64,000 bases of DNA from Streptomyces griseoloalbus (GTDB lineage Bacteria > Actinomycetota > Actinomycetes > Streptomycetales > Streptomycetaceae): positions 5,714-69,713 of the forward strand of contig BMUD01000012.1 of NCBI GenBank assembly GCA_014650015.1. Direction: 5' to 3'. The notes below the pieces were generated by a model, which was not told the DNA's origin, searched no databases, and was given only the letters and a program-made list of their open reading frames with translations. This document shows, in pieces, positions 28,231 through 37,840 of this stretch. Within the stretch, counting starts at the first letter, position 1. Each line of letters begins with the position of its first letter. The translations under genes and the position numbers were made by a program.

Positions 28231-29862
28231 TCAGGCAGCGACCGGGAGGGGGCCGGCTCCGGAACCGAGCGAGCGCAGGATCCGTGCCTCCTCCTTCCGG
28301 GCGGCGGCGGAAGGGATTCGGCCGCTGACGCGGCGGAGGGCGAGGCGGGCGAAGGCGTCGGCTGTTTCGTTGAGGTCGTGTCCGATGTGGCCCTTCAGCC
28401 AGCGGACCTGGACGCGGTGGCGATGGCGCACCAGGCGGTCCATCAGCTGCCGGCTCTCCGGGAAGAGGAGGGTGCGGTGGGCGGCTGCCGGGTCGGCGGA
28501 GCGCAGGGCCGCGTCGACCGCGTCGACCGCCTCGGTACTGTCGCACAGGAGGACGACGGGTGCGTCCTCGTGGTGTTCGAGGAGGCTGAGGGCGGCGGCG
28601 CAGACACCGATGACTTCGGCCTCACCGCTGCTCGAGGCCAGGGAGTCGCCGTGTCCGGTCGTCCCGTCCTCGGCGGCCCAGCCGTAGCCGCACAGTGCCG
28701 ACTCGTCACCGACGGCGGCGTCGGCGACGGCCACGACGGCGGTGTCGGGGAGGTCGGCGAGCAGGGCGTAGCGGTCCTCGTCCGCCGGAACCGTTGCCGT
28801 CGGATGTTCGTCGTCGCCGCCCTCACCCGTGTCGGCGGGAGGGGCGTCGGCGAGGACGGCGGCGAGCGCGCCGTGGCAGTGCGGGCAGCCGTCGGCCTGT
28901 TCGGAGCAGTGCGCCTGGTGCCTCTCGGTCAGCTCACACACGCTGTGCCACACCTCGGGCTCGGCGTCGGCGAAGCGCGCCAGGGCCTCGGCGCGACACT
29001 GCGCGATGAGCTCTGCGAAGGGCTCCGTGTTCACGGAGATCCACATCCGGTCGTGCAGCTCCACGACCCGCAGCAGGGCCTCGCGGGAGCGGGCGGCGAG
29101 CACCGCGGTGTCCTGGTAGGCGTCGTCCAGGGCGTCGAGTCGGGTGCGCCGTGCGGAGAGAGAGCAGGCCAGCACCTCCCGTTCGGCCCGGCCGATCGCG
29201 TAGCGGCCCCAGGCCAGCGCGGCACGGGCGTGGCGGCTCCACCGTTCGGCCACCGCGTCGTGCGGGAGGTACGGGTTCTCCTCCTCCCGGGCGTCGCGCA
29301 GGAGGGCCCGGACGAAGGCGTCGTCGTCGCAATCCCGCAATTCGCGTACCGGTGCGGGCAGTTCGTCTCCTGCCGTTTGCCGGTTCCAGGCCCACTGGCC
29401 GAGGTCGCTCTCCGGCGCCTGCGGTGTGCCGTCCGGCAGTCCCCTGTCGCGGAGTTCCTGCCGCAGGGCCTCGGCGAAGGCCGCCGGGGACGCCGTGCGC
29501 GCCACCCTCAGCTCCAGTGTGTCCGCCGGCCGGGAACGGCCGGCGGGGCGGCGGGCACGCTGCTCCTTGTACCGGGCCTCCGCCTGCGACCGGGCCCGTC
29601 GCACTCTGCGCGCGTGGGCGCGCAGCCGTCGCAGCCGCTCGGGGAGCTGAGCCGAGAGTTCCGCGCGCCGGACGGCCCCGCGGGCGAGGACGTCGGCGTG
29701 GGCCAGAGCGACGGCGATGGGACCGGTGAGCGAAGCGTGTTCCAGGGCCGCTGCGACCTCCGGAGCGCAGATCCCGTTCATGCGGGCGAGGACGGCCTCC
29801 TGCAGGGCGGTGAAGTCGTCGGCGAAGCGGCGGATCAGCTCGGTGTGCTCGGTGATCGTCAC
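28231..29862 (-). CDS. RNase HI-domain protein with long helical N-terminus
   Basis: I place the start at GTG 29862, preceded by TGGGAGG with 5-base spacing (543 aa). The first 370 residues are helical and Arg/Ala/Glu-rich (LPERLRRLRAHARRVRRARS, QAEARYKEQRARR), coiled-coil-like, followed by a CPHCHG pair. Residues about 390-520 form an RNase HI fold: VVAVADAAVG (first Asp), SSSGEAEVIGV (Glu), LLCDSTEAVDAV (Asp), and VRWLKGHIGHDLNETADAFAR with His and final Asp. All four catalytic acids (D-E-D-D) are present, so cleavage of RNA in RNA-DNA hybrids is plausible. A housekeeping RNase HI is about 150 aa. Its position upstream of the helicase cassette on the same strand suggests association. Confidence 0.8.
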   Translation of the reverse strand: MTITEHTELIRRFADDFTALQEAVLARMNGICAPEVAAALEHASLTGPIAVALAHADVLARGAVRRAELSAQLPERLRRLRAHARRVRRARSQAEARYKEQRARRPAGRSRPADTLELRVARTASPAAFAEALRQELRDRGLPDGTPQAPESDLGQWAWNRQTAGDELPAPVRELRDCDDDAFVRALLRDAREEENPYLPHDAVAERWSRHARAALAWGRYAIGRAEREVLACSLSARRTRLDALDDAYQDTAVLAARSREALLRVVELHDRMWISVNTEPFAELIAQCRAEALARFADAEPEVWHSVCELTERHQAHCSEQADGCPHCHGALAAVLADAPPADTGEGGDDEHPTATVPADEDRYALLADLPDTAVVAVADAAVGDESALCGYGWAAEDGTTGHGDSLASSSGEAEVIGVCAAALSLLEHHEDAPVVLLCDSTEAVDAVDAALRSADPAAAHRTLLFPESRQLMDRLVRHRHRVQVRWLKGHIGHDLNETADAFARLALRRVSGRIPSAAARKEEARILRSLGSGAGPLPVAA

Positions 29863-30041
29863 GATGGCCTCCCAGGTCGCGGGTGGTGGTGGGCGGGGCC
29901 GCACAGGGTGCGTGATCGGACGTGGGTACGGGCGGGCCGGTGGGCCCGGCATCGGGGTGCACCCGATGCCGGCGGAGGCGTGAGCCCGCCGCCGTGCGAA
30001 GACGACGACGGCACCCGGCAGGGTCCCGTCCGCGGTCCGGG

Positions 30042-30872
30042 CTACCGCACCTGGCCGGTGAAGATGGCCGTGCGGTACCAGCCGGAGCCGGAGGTGTCGG
30101 TCGGCGTGATCTCGATCTGGGCGCTTCTGGCCGTCTTGGGGAACACGCAGGCCGCCTCCCAGGTCTGCGACTTGCCCGGCAGCAGGTGCGTGTCCGGCGT
30201 GCCGTCGAAGCCCGCGTCCGTGTCGAAGATCTCGTCGGCGCCGTCCGGGCAGGACAGACTGACCATGGTCAGGTCGATCGTGGACTCGGAGTCGTTCCGC
30301 ATGGTGACGGAGAAGGCCAAGTAGGCCTCGCCGGACGGGCTGGCGTACTCACCGGAGGTGCCCCGGCTGAAGCCGCTCAGGTGCGCCTTGACGCCGTTGT
30401 TCCACGTGGCGGTCTTGTCCAGCGCGACGATGAAGGTGTCGCTGCCGGAGTCGTCCTGGGTGTCCTGCGCGTCCTCGGCGCTCCCGGTGTCCTGCGAGGC
30501 GCTGACGGTGGCCGTCGGCGGAGCGGTATCGGTCCGGGCGCCGCCGGCGGTGGAGCAGGCGCACAGGGAGCAACCCACGACCGTCGCGGCCACGGCGAGG
30601 ACGGTTCTGCGCGGGCGGGACAGGGGCACCGCGATCAGCGCGAGGAGCGTCGAGGCACCGAGGGCGAGCCGTGCTCCGCGCCACGACGGCTTCCTCCCGG
30701 GCGACGGCTGCGCGGGCGCGAGGGGCGTCTGCGGCGCCCCCGGCATGCCCGTGGCCGGAGCCCGACCGGCCGCTGTCCGGTGCCGGGGACTGCCCGTGGA
30801 TGCGGCGGAGACGGCACACGGGGGCGAAGAGCAGGGAGCGGACGGCGTGCCGGAGATGTTCGCGTAGCTCAT
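30042..30872 (-). CDS. Membrane-anchored DUF4352-like protein
   Basis: The start at 30872 (276 aa) gives a Pro/Ser-rich cytoplasmic N-terminus (about 1-70), a hydrophobic region with two stretches (LALGASTLLALIAVPL and TVLAVAATVVGCSLCACS) and an extracytoplasmic Asp/Thr-rich linker. The C-terminal 140 residues are a beta-sandwich of DUF4352 type: FIVALDKTATWNNGVKAHLS, YLAFSVTMRNDSESTIDLTM and LPGKSQTWEAACVFP. Such domains are common in Streptomyces surface proteins and may bind ligands or partners. Divergent from the methylase gene. Confidence 0.75.
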   Translation of the reverse strand: MSYANISGTPSAPCSSPPCAVSAASTGSPRHRTAAGRAPATGMPGAPQTPLAPAQPSPGRKPSWRGARLALGASTLLALIAVPLSRPRRTVLAVAATVVGCSLCACSTAGGARTDTAPPTATVSASQDTGSAEDAQDTQDDSGSDTFIVALDKTATWNNGVKAHLSGFSRGTSGEYASPSGEAYLAFSVTMRNDSESTIDLTMVSLSCPDGADEIFDTDAGFDGTPDTHLLPGKSQTWEAACVFPKTARSAQIEITPTDTSGSGWYRTAIFTGQVR

Positions 30873-31193
30873 GAGGCCATTTCTTCCGGGGCACCGCTCG
30901 GCATGGTCAGACGCATGGGTTCCCCCTGGGTGGTGGTCGATCGGCCGTCGCCGGCCCCGAGGTACCGCACGTCCCCCGGCATCCCGCCCAGAGGGGTCGG
31001 GACAGGACGAGGGGCCGGGCACTCGAGGACATGGCTGTGGCAAAGGAAGTGACACCTCACGCCGGGCAGCGTCGCTCACCGGCGGAAGCGTCTACATGTA
31101 AGCACGACCACGAAAGCACTGTCCAACAGCTTTTGGATGTTGACGCGTGCTGTAGGGTGTGATCACGCCGACCATCGGAGCCAGGAACCGTCC
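30873..31193. promoter_or_regulatory. Divergent regulatory region before the HTH-methylase gene
   Basis: The region is less GC-rich near 31100-31150. The imperfect inverted repeat GTCCAACA / TGTTGAC spans 31121-31144, and a TTGACG (31140-31145) lies about 50 bases before the methylase start. The N-terminal HTH of the methylase could bind here; this is inference. No gene is seen. Confidence 0.4.
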
Positions 31194-33329
31194 ATGCCGC
31201 AGCCACCCGCACCATCCGCCCAGGTGACAGCCGCCGAGATCTCCCGCATCGCGGGCGTCACGCGCGCCACCGTCAGCAACTGGCGCCGTCGGCACGAGGA
31301 CTTCCCCGCTCCCTCGGGCGGTACGGACAGCAGCCCGCTGTACGACCTGGAGGTGGTCCGCGCCTGGCTCGCCTCACGCGGACAGCACACGGCCGCCACG
31401 CCCAGCGGGGAGCTACGCACCACCCTGCGCCTCCGCGAGCGGGCCGGCGCCGGCACGTCCGACCTGCTCCTGCTGGTCCTGGCGGCGGCCCGCTGCCCCG
31501 CCGACGACCCCACCGGTCTGCTCGCGCTGCCCGACGCCGACCTGGTGAAGCAGGCGAACGAGGCGGCTGCCGGGGTCGCGGACGTGGTGCCGGACACGGA
31601 ACCCGTCCGGTTCACCGCCGCCGACACCACGGTCTTGCGCGCCCTGCTGCTCTGCGTCCGCGACGAGGGCGCGCAGACGGCGCTGGGCATTCTGGCGGAG
31701 CGGGAGCTGGAGGACAGCGCCGCCAGCGGTGCCTACCGGACCCCGGCCCCGCTCGCCGACCTGCTGGCCCGCCTGATCCCGGGTTCCCCGGCCCGCGTCC
31801 TCGACCCCGCCTGCGGCAGCGGCACCCTGCTGTCGGCCGCCGCCGCGCGCGGCGCGCGCGAGCTGTACGGGCAGGACAGCCTCCCCGTCCAGGCACGGCG
31901 CACCGCGGTCGGCCTGACCCTGACGGCCGAGGAGGGCGCGGACGTCACCGTGCGCACGGGCGACAGCCTGCGCGCCGACGCCTTCCCGGACCTCACCGTC
32001 GACGCCGTGCTGTGCAACCCGCCCTACGGCGACCGGGACTGGGGCCACGACGAACTGGCCTACGACTCGCGCTGGGCGTACGGTTTCCCGCCCCGCGCCG
32101 AGTCCGAACTGGCCTGGGTCCAGCACGCGCTGTCCCACCTCGCACCGGGCGGCCACGCCGTGCTGCTCCTCCCGCCGGCCACGGCGTCCCGCTCCTCCGG
32201 CCGCCGCGTCCGCGCCGAGCTGATCCGCAGCGGCGCGCTGCGGGCGGTCGCGGCCCTGCCGCCGGGGGCGGCGATCCCGCTCCACATCGGCCTGCAGGTG
32301 TGGGTGCTGCAACGGCCGGAGCCGACCCGACCGGCGCACCAGACGGTGCTCTTCGTCGACACCGCGGGCGAGCCCACGGCTGCGGGGCGCGGCGGGAGCC
32401 GTGCCGATGCGGTGGACTGGGCGCGGGTGACGGAGCAAATCGTCTCCGCGTGGACGGCGTACGCCGAGGACCCGGACGGGTTCGAGGCGCGGGCCGGTGT
32501 GGCGCGGGCGGTGAGCGTGGTCGACCTGCTCGACGAGGTCGTCGACGTGACCCCGGCCCGGCAGGTGCGTGCCTCCCAGGTGGACGTCGACCCGCAGGAA
32601 CTGGCCCGCGCGGCCGCGGCGGCCCGCGAAGGGCTGGCGGCGGCGGCGCGGACGGTGGCCGAGCTGGCCGGCACGGCGTCGTGGGACGCCGCGGGGGCTT
32701 CGGCCCGCGCGTGGCGCACGGCCACGGTGTCGGACCTGGCCCGGGGCGGGGCGCTGAAGGTGCTGCGTGCGGTTCCGGTCTCGCCGCGGGCGATGGCCAC
32801 CGAGGCGGAGGCCGCCGTGGCGGGCGCCGACGGCGGGGAACGCAGGCCCGCTCTGACGAGCGGCGACATCGCCGGCGGGAGCGGGCCGACGGGGCAGGTT
32901 CCGGACGTGCAGGCCGAGCAGATGCCGGAGATCGCCGTGGGCGACGTCCTGGTCCGCAACCCGGTCGGCGGCACCGGCCCCGTGGCCCGGGTCGCGGGCG
33001 AGGCGGAGGCCGGCGCCCTGTTGGGGGCCGGCGTCCACCTGTTCCGGCCGGATCCGGCGCGGCTGGACCCCTGGTTCCTCCTGGGTTTCCTCAGCTCCGA
33101 GGCCAATCTGGCCGGCGCCTCGACCGGCAGCTCGACGCTCCACCTCACCCCAGGGCGGCTGCGCGTACCGCTGCTGCCGCTGGCGGAGCAGCGACGGTAC
33201 GGGGAGGCGTTCCGGCACGTGCACGCGCTCCGGGCGGAGGCGCAGCGGGCGACACGGCAGGCGGAGGAGACGGCACGGCTGCTGTCGGGCGGACTCACGG
33301 GCGGCCAGTTGCTGCCGCGCGGGACGTGA
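31194..33329 (+). CDS. Fused HTH / N6-adenine DNA methylase / specificity-like protein
   Basis: The ATG at 31194 gives 711 aa. Residues about 10-65 form a helix-turn-helix (VTAAEISRIAGVTRATVSNW then RRRHEDFP). The methylase core has motif I VLDPACGSGTLL (about 203) and motif IV NPPYGDRDWG (about 275). The C-terminal 200 residues resemble half of a type I specificity subunit: PEIAVGDVLVRNP, LDPWFLLGFLSS, STLHLTPGRLRVPLLPLAEQ and a coiled tail. Modification and sequence recognition may be on one chain, with the HTH adding recognition or self-regulation. It methylates adenine (NPPY). No HsdR follows directly; the next genes are a Ser/Thr kinase and a SNF2 helicase. Confidence 0.85.
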   Translation: MPQPPAPSAQVTAAEISRIAGVTRATVSNWRRRHEDFPAPSGGTDSSPLYDLEVVRAWLASRGQHTAATPSGELRTTLRLRERAGAGTSDLLLLVLAAARCPADDPTGLLALPDADLVKQANEAAAGVADVVPDTEPVRFTAADTTVLRALLLCVRDEGAQTALGILAERELEDSAASGAYRTPAPLADLLARLIPGSPARVLDPACGSGTLLSAAAARGARELYGQDSLPVQARRTAVGLTLTAEEGADVTVRTGDSLRADAFPDLTVDAVLCNPPYGDRDWGHDELAYDSRWAYGFPPRAESELAWVQHALSHLAPGGHAVLLLPPATASRSSGRRVRAELIRSGALRAVAALPPGAAIPLHIGLQVWVLQRPEPTRPAHQTVLFVDTAGEPTAAGRGGSRADAVDWARVTEQIVSAWTAYAEDPDGFEARAGVARAVSVVDLLDEVVDVTPARQVRASQVDVDPQELARAAAAAREGLAAAARTVAELAGTASWDAAGASARAWRTATVSDLARGGALKVLRAVPVSPRAMATEAEAAVAGADGGERRPALTSGDIAGGSGPTGQVPDVQAEQMPEIAVGDVLVRNPVGGTGPVARVAGEAEAGALLGAGVHLFRPDPARLDPWFLLGFLSSEANLAGASTGSSTLHLTPGRLRVPLLPLAEQRRYGEAFRHVHALRAEAQRATRQAEETARLLSGGLTGGQLLPRGT

Positions 33330-33478
33330 CTCCACGCCCATCGCGCGCACCCTCCGCACCTTCTTCGCCCATAGGCGTTGATATCTCCATTCCGCAACCC
33401 TCGGTACCGACCCCGAACCCATCCACTACCGTGTCTCCAGGCGCGCTTCGCGGCTGATCGGACGCTCGCCAGGACCGA

Positions 33479-34783
33479 ATGTCGAGGACACACGTGCAGA
33501 TCACGCCCCTGAACCCCGAGGATCCGCTCGCGCTGGGCGACTTCGAGCTCCTCGGCCGGATCGGTCAAGGAGGCATGGGCCAGGTCTTCCTGGGTGAGTC
33601 GCTCGGCGGTGAGCCCGCCGCGGTGAAGGTGATCAAACCGTCGGTCGTGGACTCCGAGTCCCGGCAGCGGTTCGCGCAGGAGATCGAGGTGCTCAAGACC
33701 ATCTGGGGCCCTCGCATCGCGGCGTTCCTGGGAGCGGACGCGGAGGCGGAGCAGCCGTGGCTGGCCACGGAGTACGTGGACGGCCCGGACCTCGCGCGGC
33801 ACCTCAAGACGCACGGGCCGCTGCCGTCCGTCCTGACCGCGGCGCTCGGCGCGATCCTCGCCGAGGCACTGTCGGCCGTGCACGCCCAGGGCCTGCTGCA
33901 CCGTGACCTCAAGCCGGCCAACGTCCTGCTGGGACCGAACGGCCCGAAGATCATCGATTTCGGCCTGGCCGCGTTCACCGAGTCGAGTGTCTCCCTCACC
34001 GCCCCCCACCAGGTCGTCGGCACCCCGATCTGCATGGCTCCGGAGCAGGCCGCCGGGGTGAAGCCGCTGACGGCGGCGGTGGACGTGTACGCGCTGGGAG
34101 CGCTGCTGCTCTTCGCCGTGACGGGTCACTACCCGCATGAGGCGGCCACCCCGTACATGGTGTTCCACCTGGTCACGGACCCCGGTACGGCGCCGGACCT
34201 GTCCGGTGTGCCGGACGAACTGGCACCGCTCCTGACCGGCATGCTCGCCCAGGGCGCCGAGGACCGGCCGTCGCTGACCGAGGTGGTGCAGCAGTGCCGC
34301 TCGGTGATCGAGGCCCAGGGCATGAAGATCGCCCAGGCGCGTCGCAGGCTCACCGCGCACACCGCGGAGCAGCGGCAGCACAGGCCGGCGGTCCCCGCCG
34401 ACAGCGTCCCCACCGTCGCCTGGCCCGCCCCCGCGCGTGACGCCCAGGTCACGGAGATCAGCCCGGCCGAACTGGAAACACCGGCCGACGCCCCGCCGGT
34501 CTCCCCCACCCGCGTCGAGACCGTTCCGGGCCCCGACGCCCCTCCGGCGCACGACTCCCCGGCCCCCTCCGACCCCCGGGTCCCCGGCTCCCCCGGCGTC
34601 GTGACCACCGAGCCGCGCGACCGTGCCGACGGTGCCCGGCGTGAGCGACCGGAGCCGGGCCGCCGCCCGCCCACGGACCCCGGGCGGCCGACGGCGGGAA
34701 CGCGCACAGCGCGGCACTCCGTACAGGCCCGCAGGACGGCGGAGCGCCTGCGTACCGCGTACGCGGCGAAGGCCCCGTTCTGA
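33479..34783 (+). CDS. Soluble Hanks-type Ser/Thr protein kinase
   Basis: The 434-aa protein has all kinase motifs: Gly loop IGQGGMGQVFLG, VKVIKP (ATP-binding Lys about 49), HRDLKPANVLL, DFGLA and APEQAAG in the activation segment. After the kinase core (to about 285) is an Asp/Glu/Pro-rich disordered tail with Arg at the end. No transmembrane segment or PASTA sensor is present, so it acts in the cytoplasm. The start could also be a GTG at 33494, which has a better GAGGAC ribosome site. It lies between a methylase and a helicase gene, as in kinase-bearing phage-defence loci such as Pgl/BREX, so it may sense or license the neighbouring enzymes. Confidence 0.88.
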   Translation: MSRTHVQITPLNPEDPLALGDFELLGRIGQGGMGQVFLGESLGGEPAAVKVIKPSVVDSESRQRFAQEIEVLKTIWGPRIAAFLGADAEAEQPWLATEYVDGPDLARHLKTHGPLPSVLTAALGAILAEALSAVHAQGLLHRDLKPANVLLGPNGPKIIDFGLAAFTESSVSLTAPHQVVGTPICMAPEQAAGVKPLTAAVDVYALGALLLFAVTGHYPHEAATPYMVFHLVTDPGTAPDLSGVPDELAPLLTGMLAQGAEDRPSLTEVVQQCRSVIEAQGMKIAQARRRLTAHTAEQRQHRPAVPADSVPTVAWPAPARDAQVTEISPAELETPADAPPVSPTRVETVPGPDAPPAHDSPAPSDPRVPGSPGVVTTEPRDRADGARRERPEPGRRPPTDPGRPTAGTRTARHSVQARRTAERLRTAYAAKAPF

Positions 34784-34922
34784 GACCGGAGGCCGGTCGG
34801 CCGGGCCGGGCGTCACGCCCGCTCCCCCGGCTCCGTGTCCCGCCGTTCCGGCCGCGCCCCCACCGATCGCCCGCCCCACCACACATCCACCCGCACGACA
34901 TGAAAGCCCGGGAGGCACCCGC

Positions 34923-37817
34923 GTGACCGCCGACTTGAGCACCGCTCCCGCGACGAGCGGCGAGGACGCCCAGTTCCCGCCGGGCGCCCAGATCCTCGTA
35001 CGGGACGAGGTGTGGCTGGTGCGCAACGCGACGCGGACCGAGCACGACGGGGCCAGGATCGAGGCGGTCGGCGCGTCGGACTTCGTGCGCGACCAGGAGG
35101 CGGTGTTCTTCACCGGCCTCGACCGGATCGAACTGCTCGACCCCAGGCGGACCCGCCTGGTGCGGGACGACTCGCCGAACTTCCGCCGCTCGCGCCTGTT
35201 CCTGGAGGCGGTGCTGCGCAAGACGCCGCTGCCGCAGGCCGAGCGCGGCCTGGCGCTCGCGGACTCCTTCCTCCTGGACGCCCTCCCCTACCAGCAGCGT
35301 CCCGCCCAGCTCGCCCTGTCGGGCCGCAACCTGCGCCCCCGCCTGCTCATCGCGGACGTCGTCGGCCTCGGCAAGACCCTGGAGATCGGCCTCACCCTCG
35401 CCGAGCTGATCCGCCGCGGCCGGGGCGAGCGCATCCTCGTCGTCACCCCGCAGCACGTCCTGGAGCAGTTCCAGCACGAGCTGTGGACGCGGTTCGCGAT
35501 CCCGCTGGTGCGCCTGGACTCGGTGGGCATCGAGCGGATCCAGCGGGAGATCCCGGCGGGCCGCAACCCGTTCACGTACTTCAAGCGGGTCATCGTCTCC
35601 ATCGACACCCTGAAGAACACCGACCAGTACAAGCATCACCTGGAGCGGATCACCTGGGACGCGGTCGTCATCGACGAGTCGCACAACCTCATCAACAAGG
35701 GGTCCTTGCGCAACCAGCTGGCCCGCACCCTGGCCCCGCACACGGACGCCCTGCTGCTGGCCTCGGCGACCCCGCACAACGGTGACGCCCGTTCCTTCGC
35801 CGAGCTGATCTCGCTGCTCGACCCGGCCGCGATCCGCGACCCGGAGCACTACCGCGCCGAGGACATCAAGCACCTGTTCATCCGGCGTACGAAGGTCAGC
35901 CCCGAGGTGCGGGAGCAGATGAAGGGGCAGTGGGCGGACCGCGGCCCGTCGCGTTCGATCCGGGTGACGGCCACGCCGGCCGAGGAGAAGGTCTTCGAGG
36001 AGCTGGCGGCGGTGTGGCTGCCGTCCGACGGCTCGAAGTCGGTCAGCGACGTCCCCCTGTTCCCGTACACACTGCTGAAGTCCTTCCTCTCCTCGCACGC
36101 CGCGCTGAAGGCCACCGTCAGTACGCGCATCAAGACGCTGGAGAAGAAGGACGACCCGGAGGCTACGGCCGCCGAGCGCGCGGCCCTGCACCGGCTGCTG
36201 GAGCTGGCGTCGGGCATGACGGAGGCGGACTCGGGCAAGTTCGGGGCCCTGCTCGAGCAGTTGCGGGAGATCGGGGTCGGGCCGAAGTCCGACACCCGGG
36301 TCGTGGTGTTCTCCGAGCGGGTGCAGACCCTGGAGTGGCTGGCGCGGACCGTGCCGCTGGCCCTCGGCTTCAAGGGCAAGGCCGCTCAGGAGGCCGCCCG
36401 GGTCATGCACGGCGGCCTGTCGGACGAGCAGCAGATGCAGTGCGTGGAGGACTTCGGCCTCGCGGACACGCCGGTACGCATCCTGTTCACGGGCGACGTC
36501 GCCTCCGAGGGCGTCAACCTGCACCGCCAGTGCCACCAGCTCGTCCACTACGACGTGCCCTGGTCCCTGATCCGCATCGAGCAGCGCAACGGCCGCATCG
36601 ACCGCTACGGGCAGCCGCACCAGCCACAGTTCCGGGCGCTGATCCTCACCAGCTCCGTCGACGGCGCCAAGGACGACACCCTCGTGTCGGAACGTCTGCT
36701 GGAGCGCGAGGCCGAGGCGCACCGGTCGCTGGGCACGGCGGAGGCGGTGTCCGGCCTGTACCGGGCGGAGGCCGAGGAGAAGTCCCTCATCCAGGACCTG
36801 CTGCGCGGCCGTGACGTGGACGAGTCCCTGGACGCCGGCCGCGGCTCCGGTACCGGTGACGACGACGGCATGGACGACTTCCTCGCCGACTTCTTCGGCG
36901 CGGTGAACGACGAGCCGGAGGACGACGACACCGGCGCCTCCGACGCGGGCGGCGGCGACGGCACCGGGGCGGTGCCCCGGGCGGACGTGCCCCGGCTGTT
37001 GGGCTCCGCCCGCGAGTTCCTCGACGAGGCGCTGCGCGAGGTCTACCCGGACGCCCACGAACGGCTGGACCTGTCCGCCGACCCCGAGACCGGTCTGCTC
37101 TCCTTCGTCCCGCCCTCCGACCTGGTCCACCGCCTCAAGGCGCTGCCTCCGGAATACGTCCGTGAGCAGGGCCTGCGCGACCGGCTGAAGGTCACCTTCA
37201 ACCGGCGGCTCGCCGACAGCAGCCTGACGCGCGCCCGCGCCTCGGCGACGTCGAGCTGGCCGGACATCTCGCTGCTGACCGACCTGCACCCGGTAATGGA
37301 GTGGCTCACCGACAAGGTCCTGGTCCGCCTCGACCGCCAGGAGGCGCCGGTGCTGACCGCCGACGTGTCCCGGCCCACGTACCTCGTGCAGGGCATCTAC
37401 TCCAACGCGCTCGGCCGGCCGACCGTCGTCAAGTGGATGGCGGTCACCACGGACGGCGAGGTCGACGACGACATGGTGGCGGTGCTGCGCCGCGCCCAGG
37501 TCGGCCCGACGATGGCGAACCCCGGCCTCACCCACGACACGGACCACCTCGCCGGGGCGATCCCCGGCGTCCTGGACACCGCGGAGGCGTTCCTGGAGCA
37601 GCGCCGCGAGGCGTGGGACGAACCGCTCAGGGCGCCCATCGAGGAGTACAAGGCCCGCCTGGGCGCGTGGGAGCAGCCGACGCTGACGACGGGCGGCGGC
37701 ACCGCGCCCACCGCCACCCGCGACCGGCTCGCCTCCCTCGCGGACTCCCTGCTCACCACCGGCCGCCCGATGCTCCGCGTCCTCGCCGTCCTCGCCCCGG
37801 CCCACGCCGCCGCCTGA
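34923..37817 (+). CDS. drmD: SNF2-type helicase/ATPase, DrmD-like
   Basis: Start GTG 34923 with GGGAGG seven bases upstream, giving 964 aa. The SNF2 N-terminal half has DVVGLGKTLEIGL (Walker A, about 138-148), DESHNLIN (motif II, about 250) and SATPHNGD. The C-terminal half has VVVFSERVQTLEWL, VASEGVNLHRQCHQ and RIEQRNGRIDRYGQ. An Asp/Gly-rich acidic insert is near 640-680. Such SNF2 proteins paired with a large Eco57I-type methylase, here 23 bases downstream, define class 1 DISARM (DrmD-DrmMI). They are DNA-dependent motors for recognition of foreign DNA. The usual core drmABC genes do not directly follow, so the symbol is provisional. Confidence 0.8.
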   Translation: MTADLSTAPATSGEDAQFPPGAQILVRDEVWLVRNATRTEHDGARIEAVGASDFVRDQEAVFFTGLDRIELLDPRRTRLVRDDSPNFRRSRLFLEAVLRKTPLPQAERGLALADSFLLDALPYQQRPAQLALSGRNLRPRLLIADVVGLGKTLEIGLTLAELIRRGRGERILVVTPQHVLEQFQHELWTRFAIPLVRLDSVGIERIQREIPAGRNPFTYFKRVIVSIDTLKNTDQYKHHLERITWDAVVIDESHNLINKGSLRNQLARTLAPHTDALLLASATPHNGDARSFAELISLLDPAAIRDPEHYRAEDIKHLFIRRTKVSPEVREQMKGQWADRGPSRSIRVTATPAEEKVFEELAAVWLPSDGSKSVSDVPLFPYTLLKSFLSSHAALKATVSTRIKTLEKKDDPEATAAERAALHRLLELASGMTEADSGKFGALLEQLREIGVGPKSDTRVVVFSERVQTLEWLARTVPLALGFKGKAAQEAARVMHGGLSDEQQMQCVEDFGLADTPVRILFTGDVASEGVNLHRQCHQLVHYDVPWSLIRIEQRNGRIDRYGQPHQPQFRALILTSSVDGAKDDTLVSERLLEREAEAHRSLGTAEAVSGLYRAEAEEKSLIQDLLRGRDVDESLDAGRGSGTGDDDGMDDFLADFFGAVNDEPEDDDTGASDAGGGDGTGAVPRADVPRLLGSAREFLDEALREVYPDAHERLDLSADPETGLLSFVPPSDLVHRLKALPPEYVREQGLRDRLKVTFNRRLADSSLTRARASATSSWPDISLLTDLHPVMEWLTDKVLVRLDRQEAPVLTADVSRPTYLVQGIYSNALGRPTVVKWMAVTTDGEVDDDMVAVLRRAQVGPTMANPGLTHDTDHLAGAIPGVLDTAEAFLEQRREAWDEPLRAPIEEYKARLGAWEQPTLTTGGGTAPTATRDRLASLADSLLTTGRPMLRVLAVLAPAHAAA

Positions 37818-37840
37818 CCGATCACCCAGAGGTTCACACG

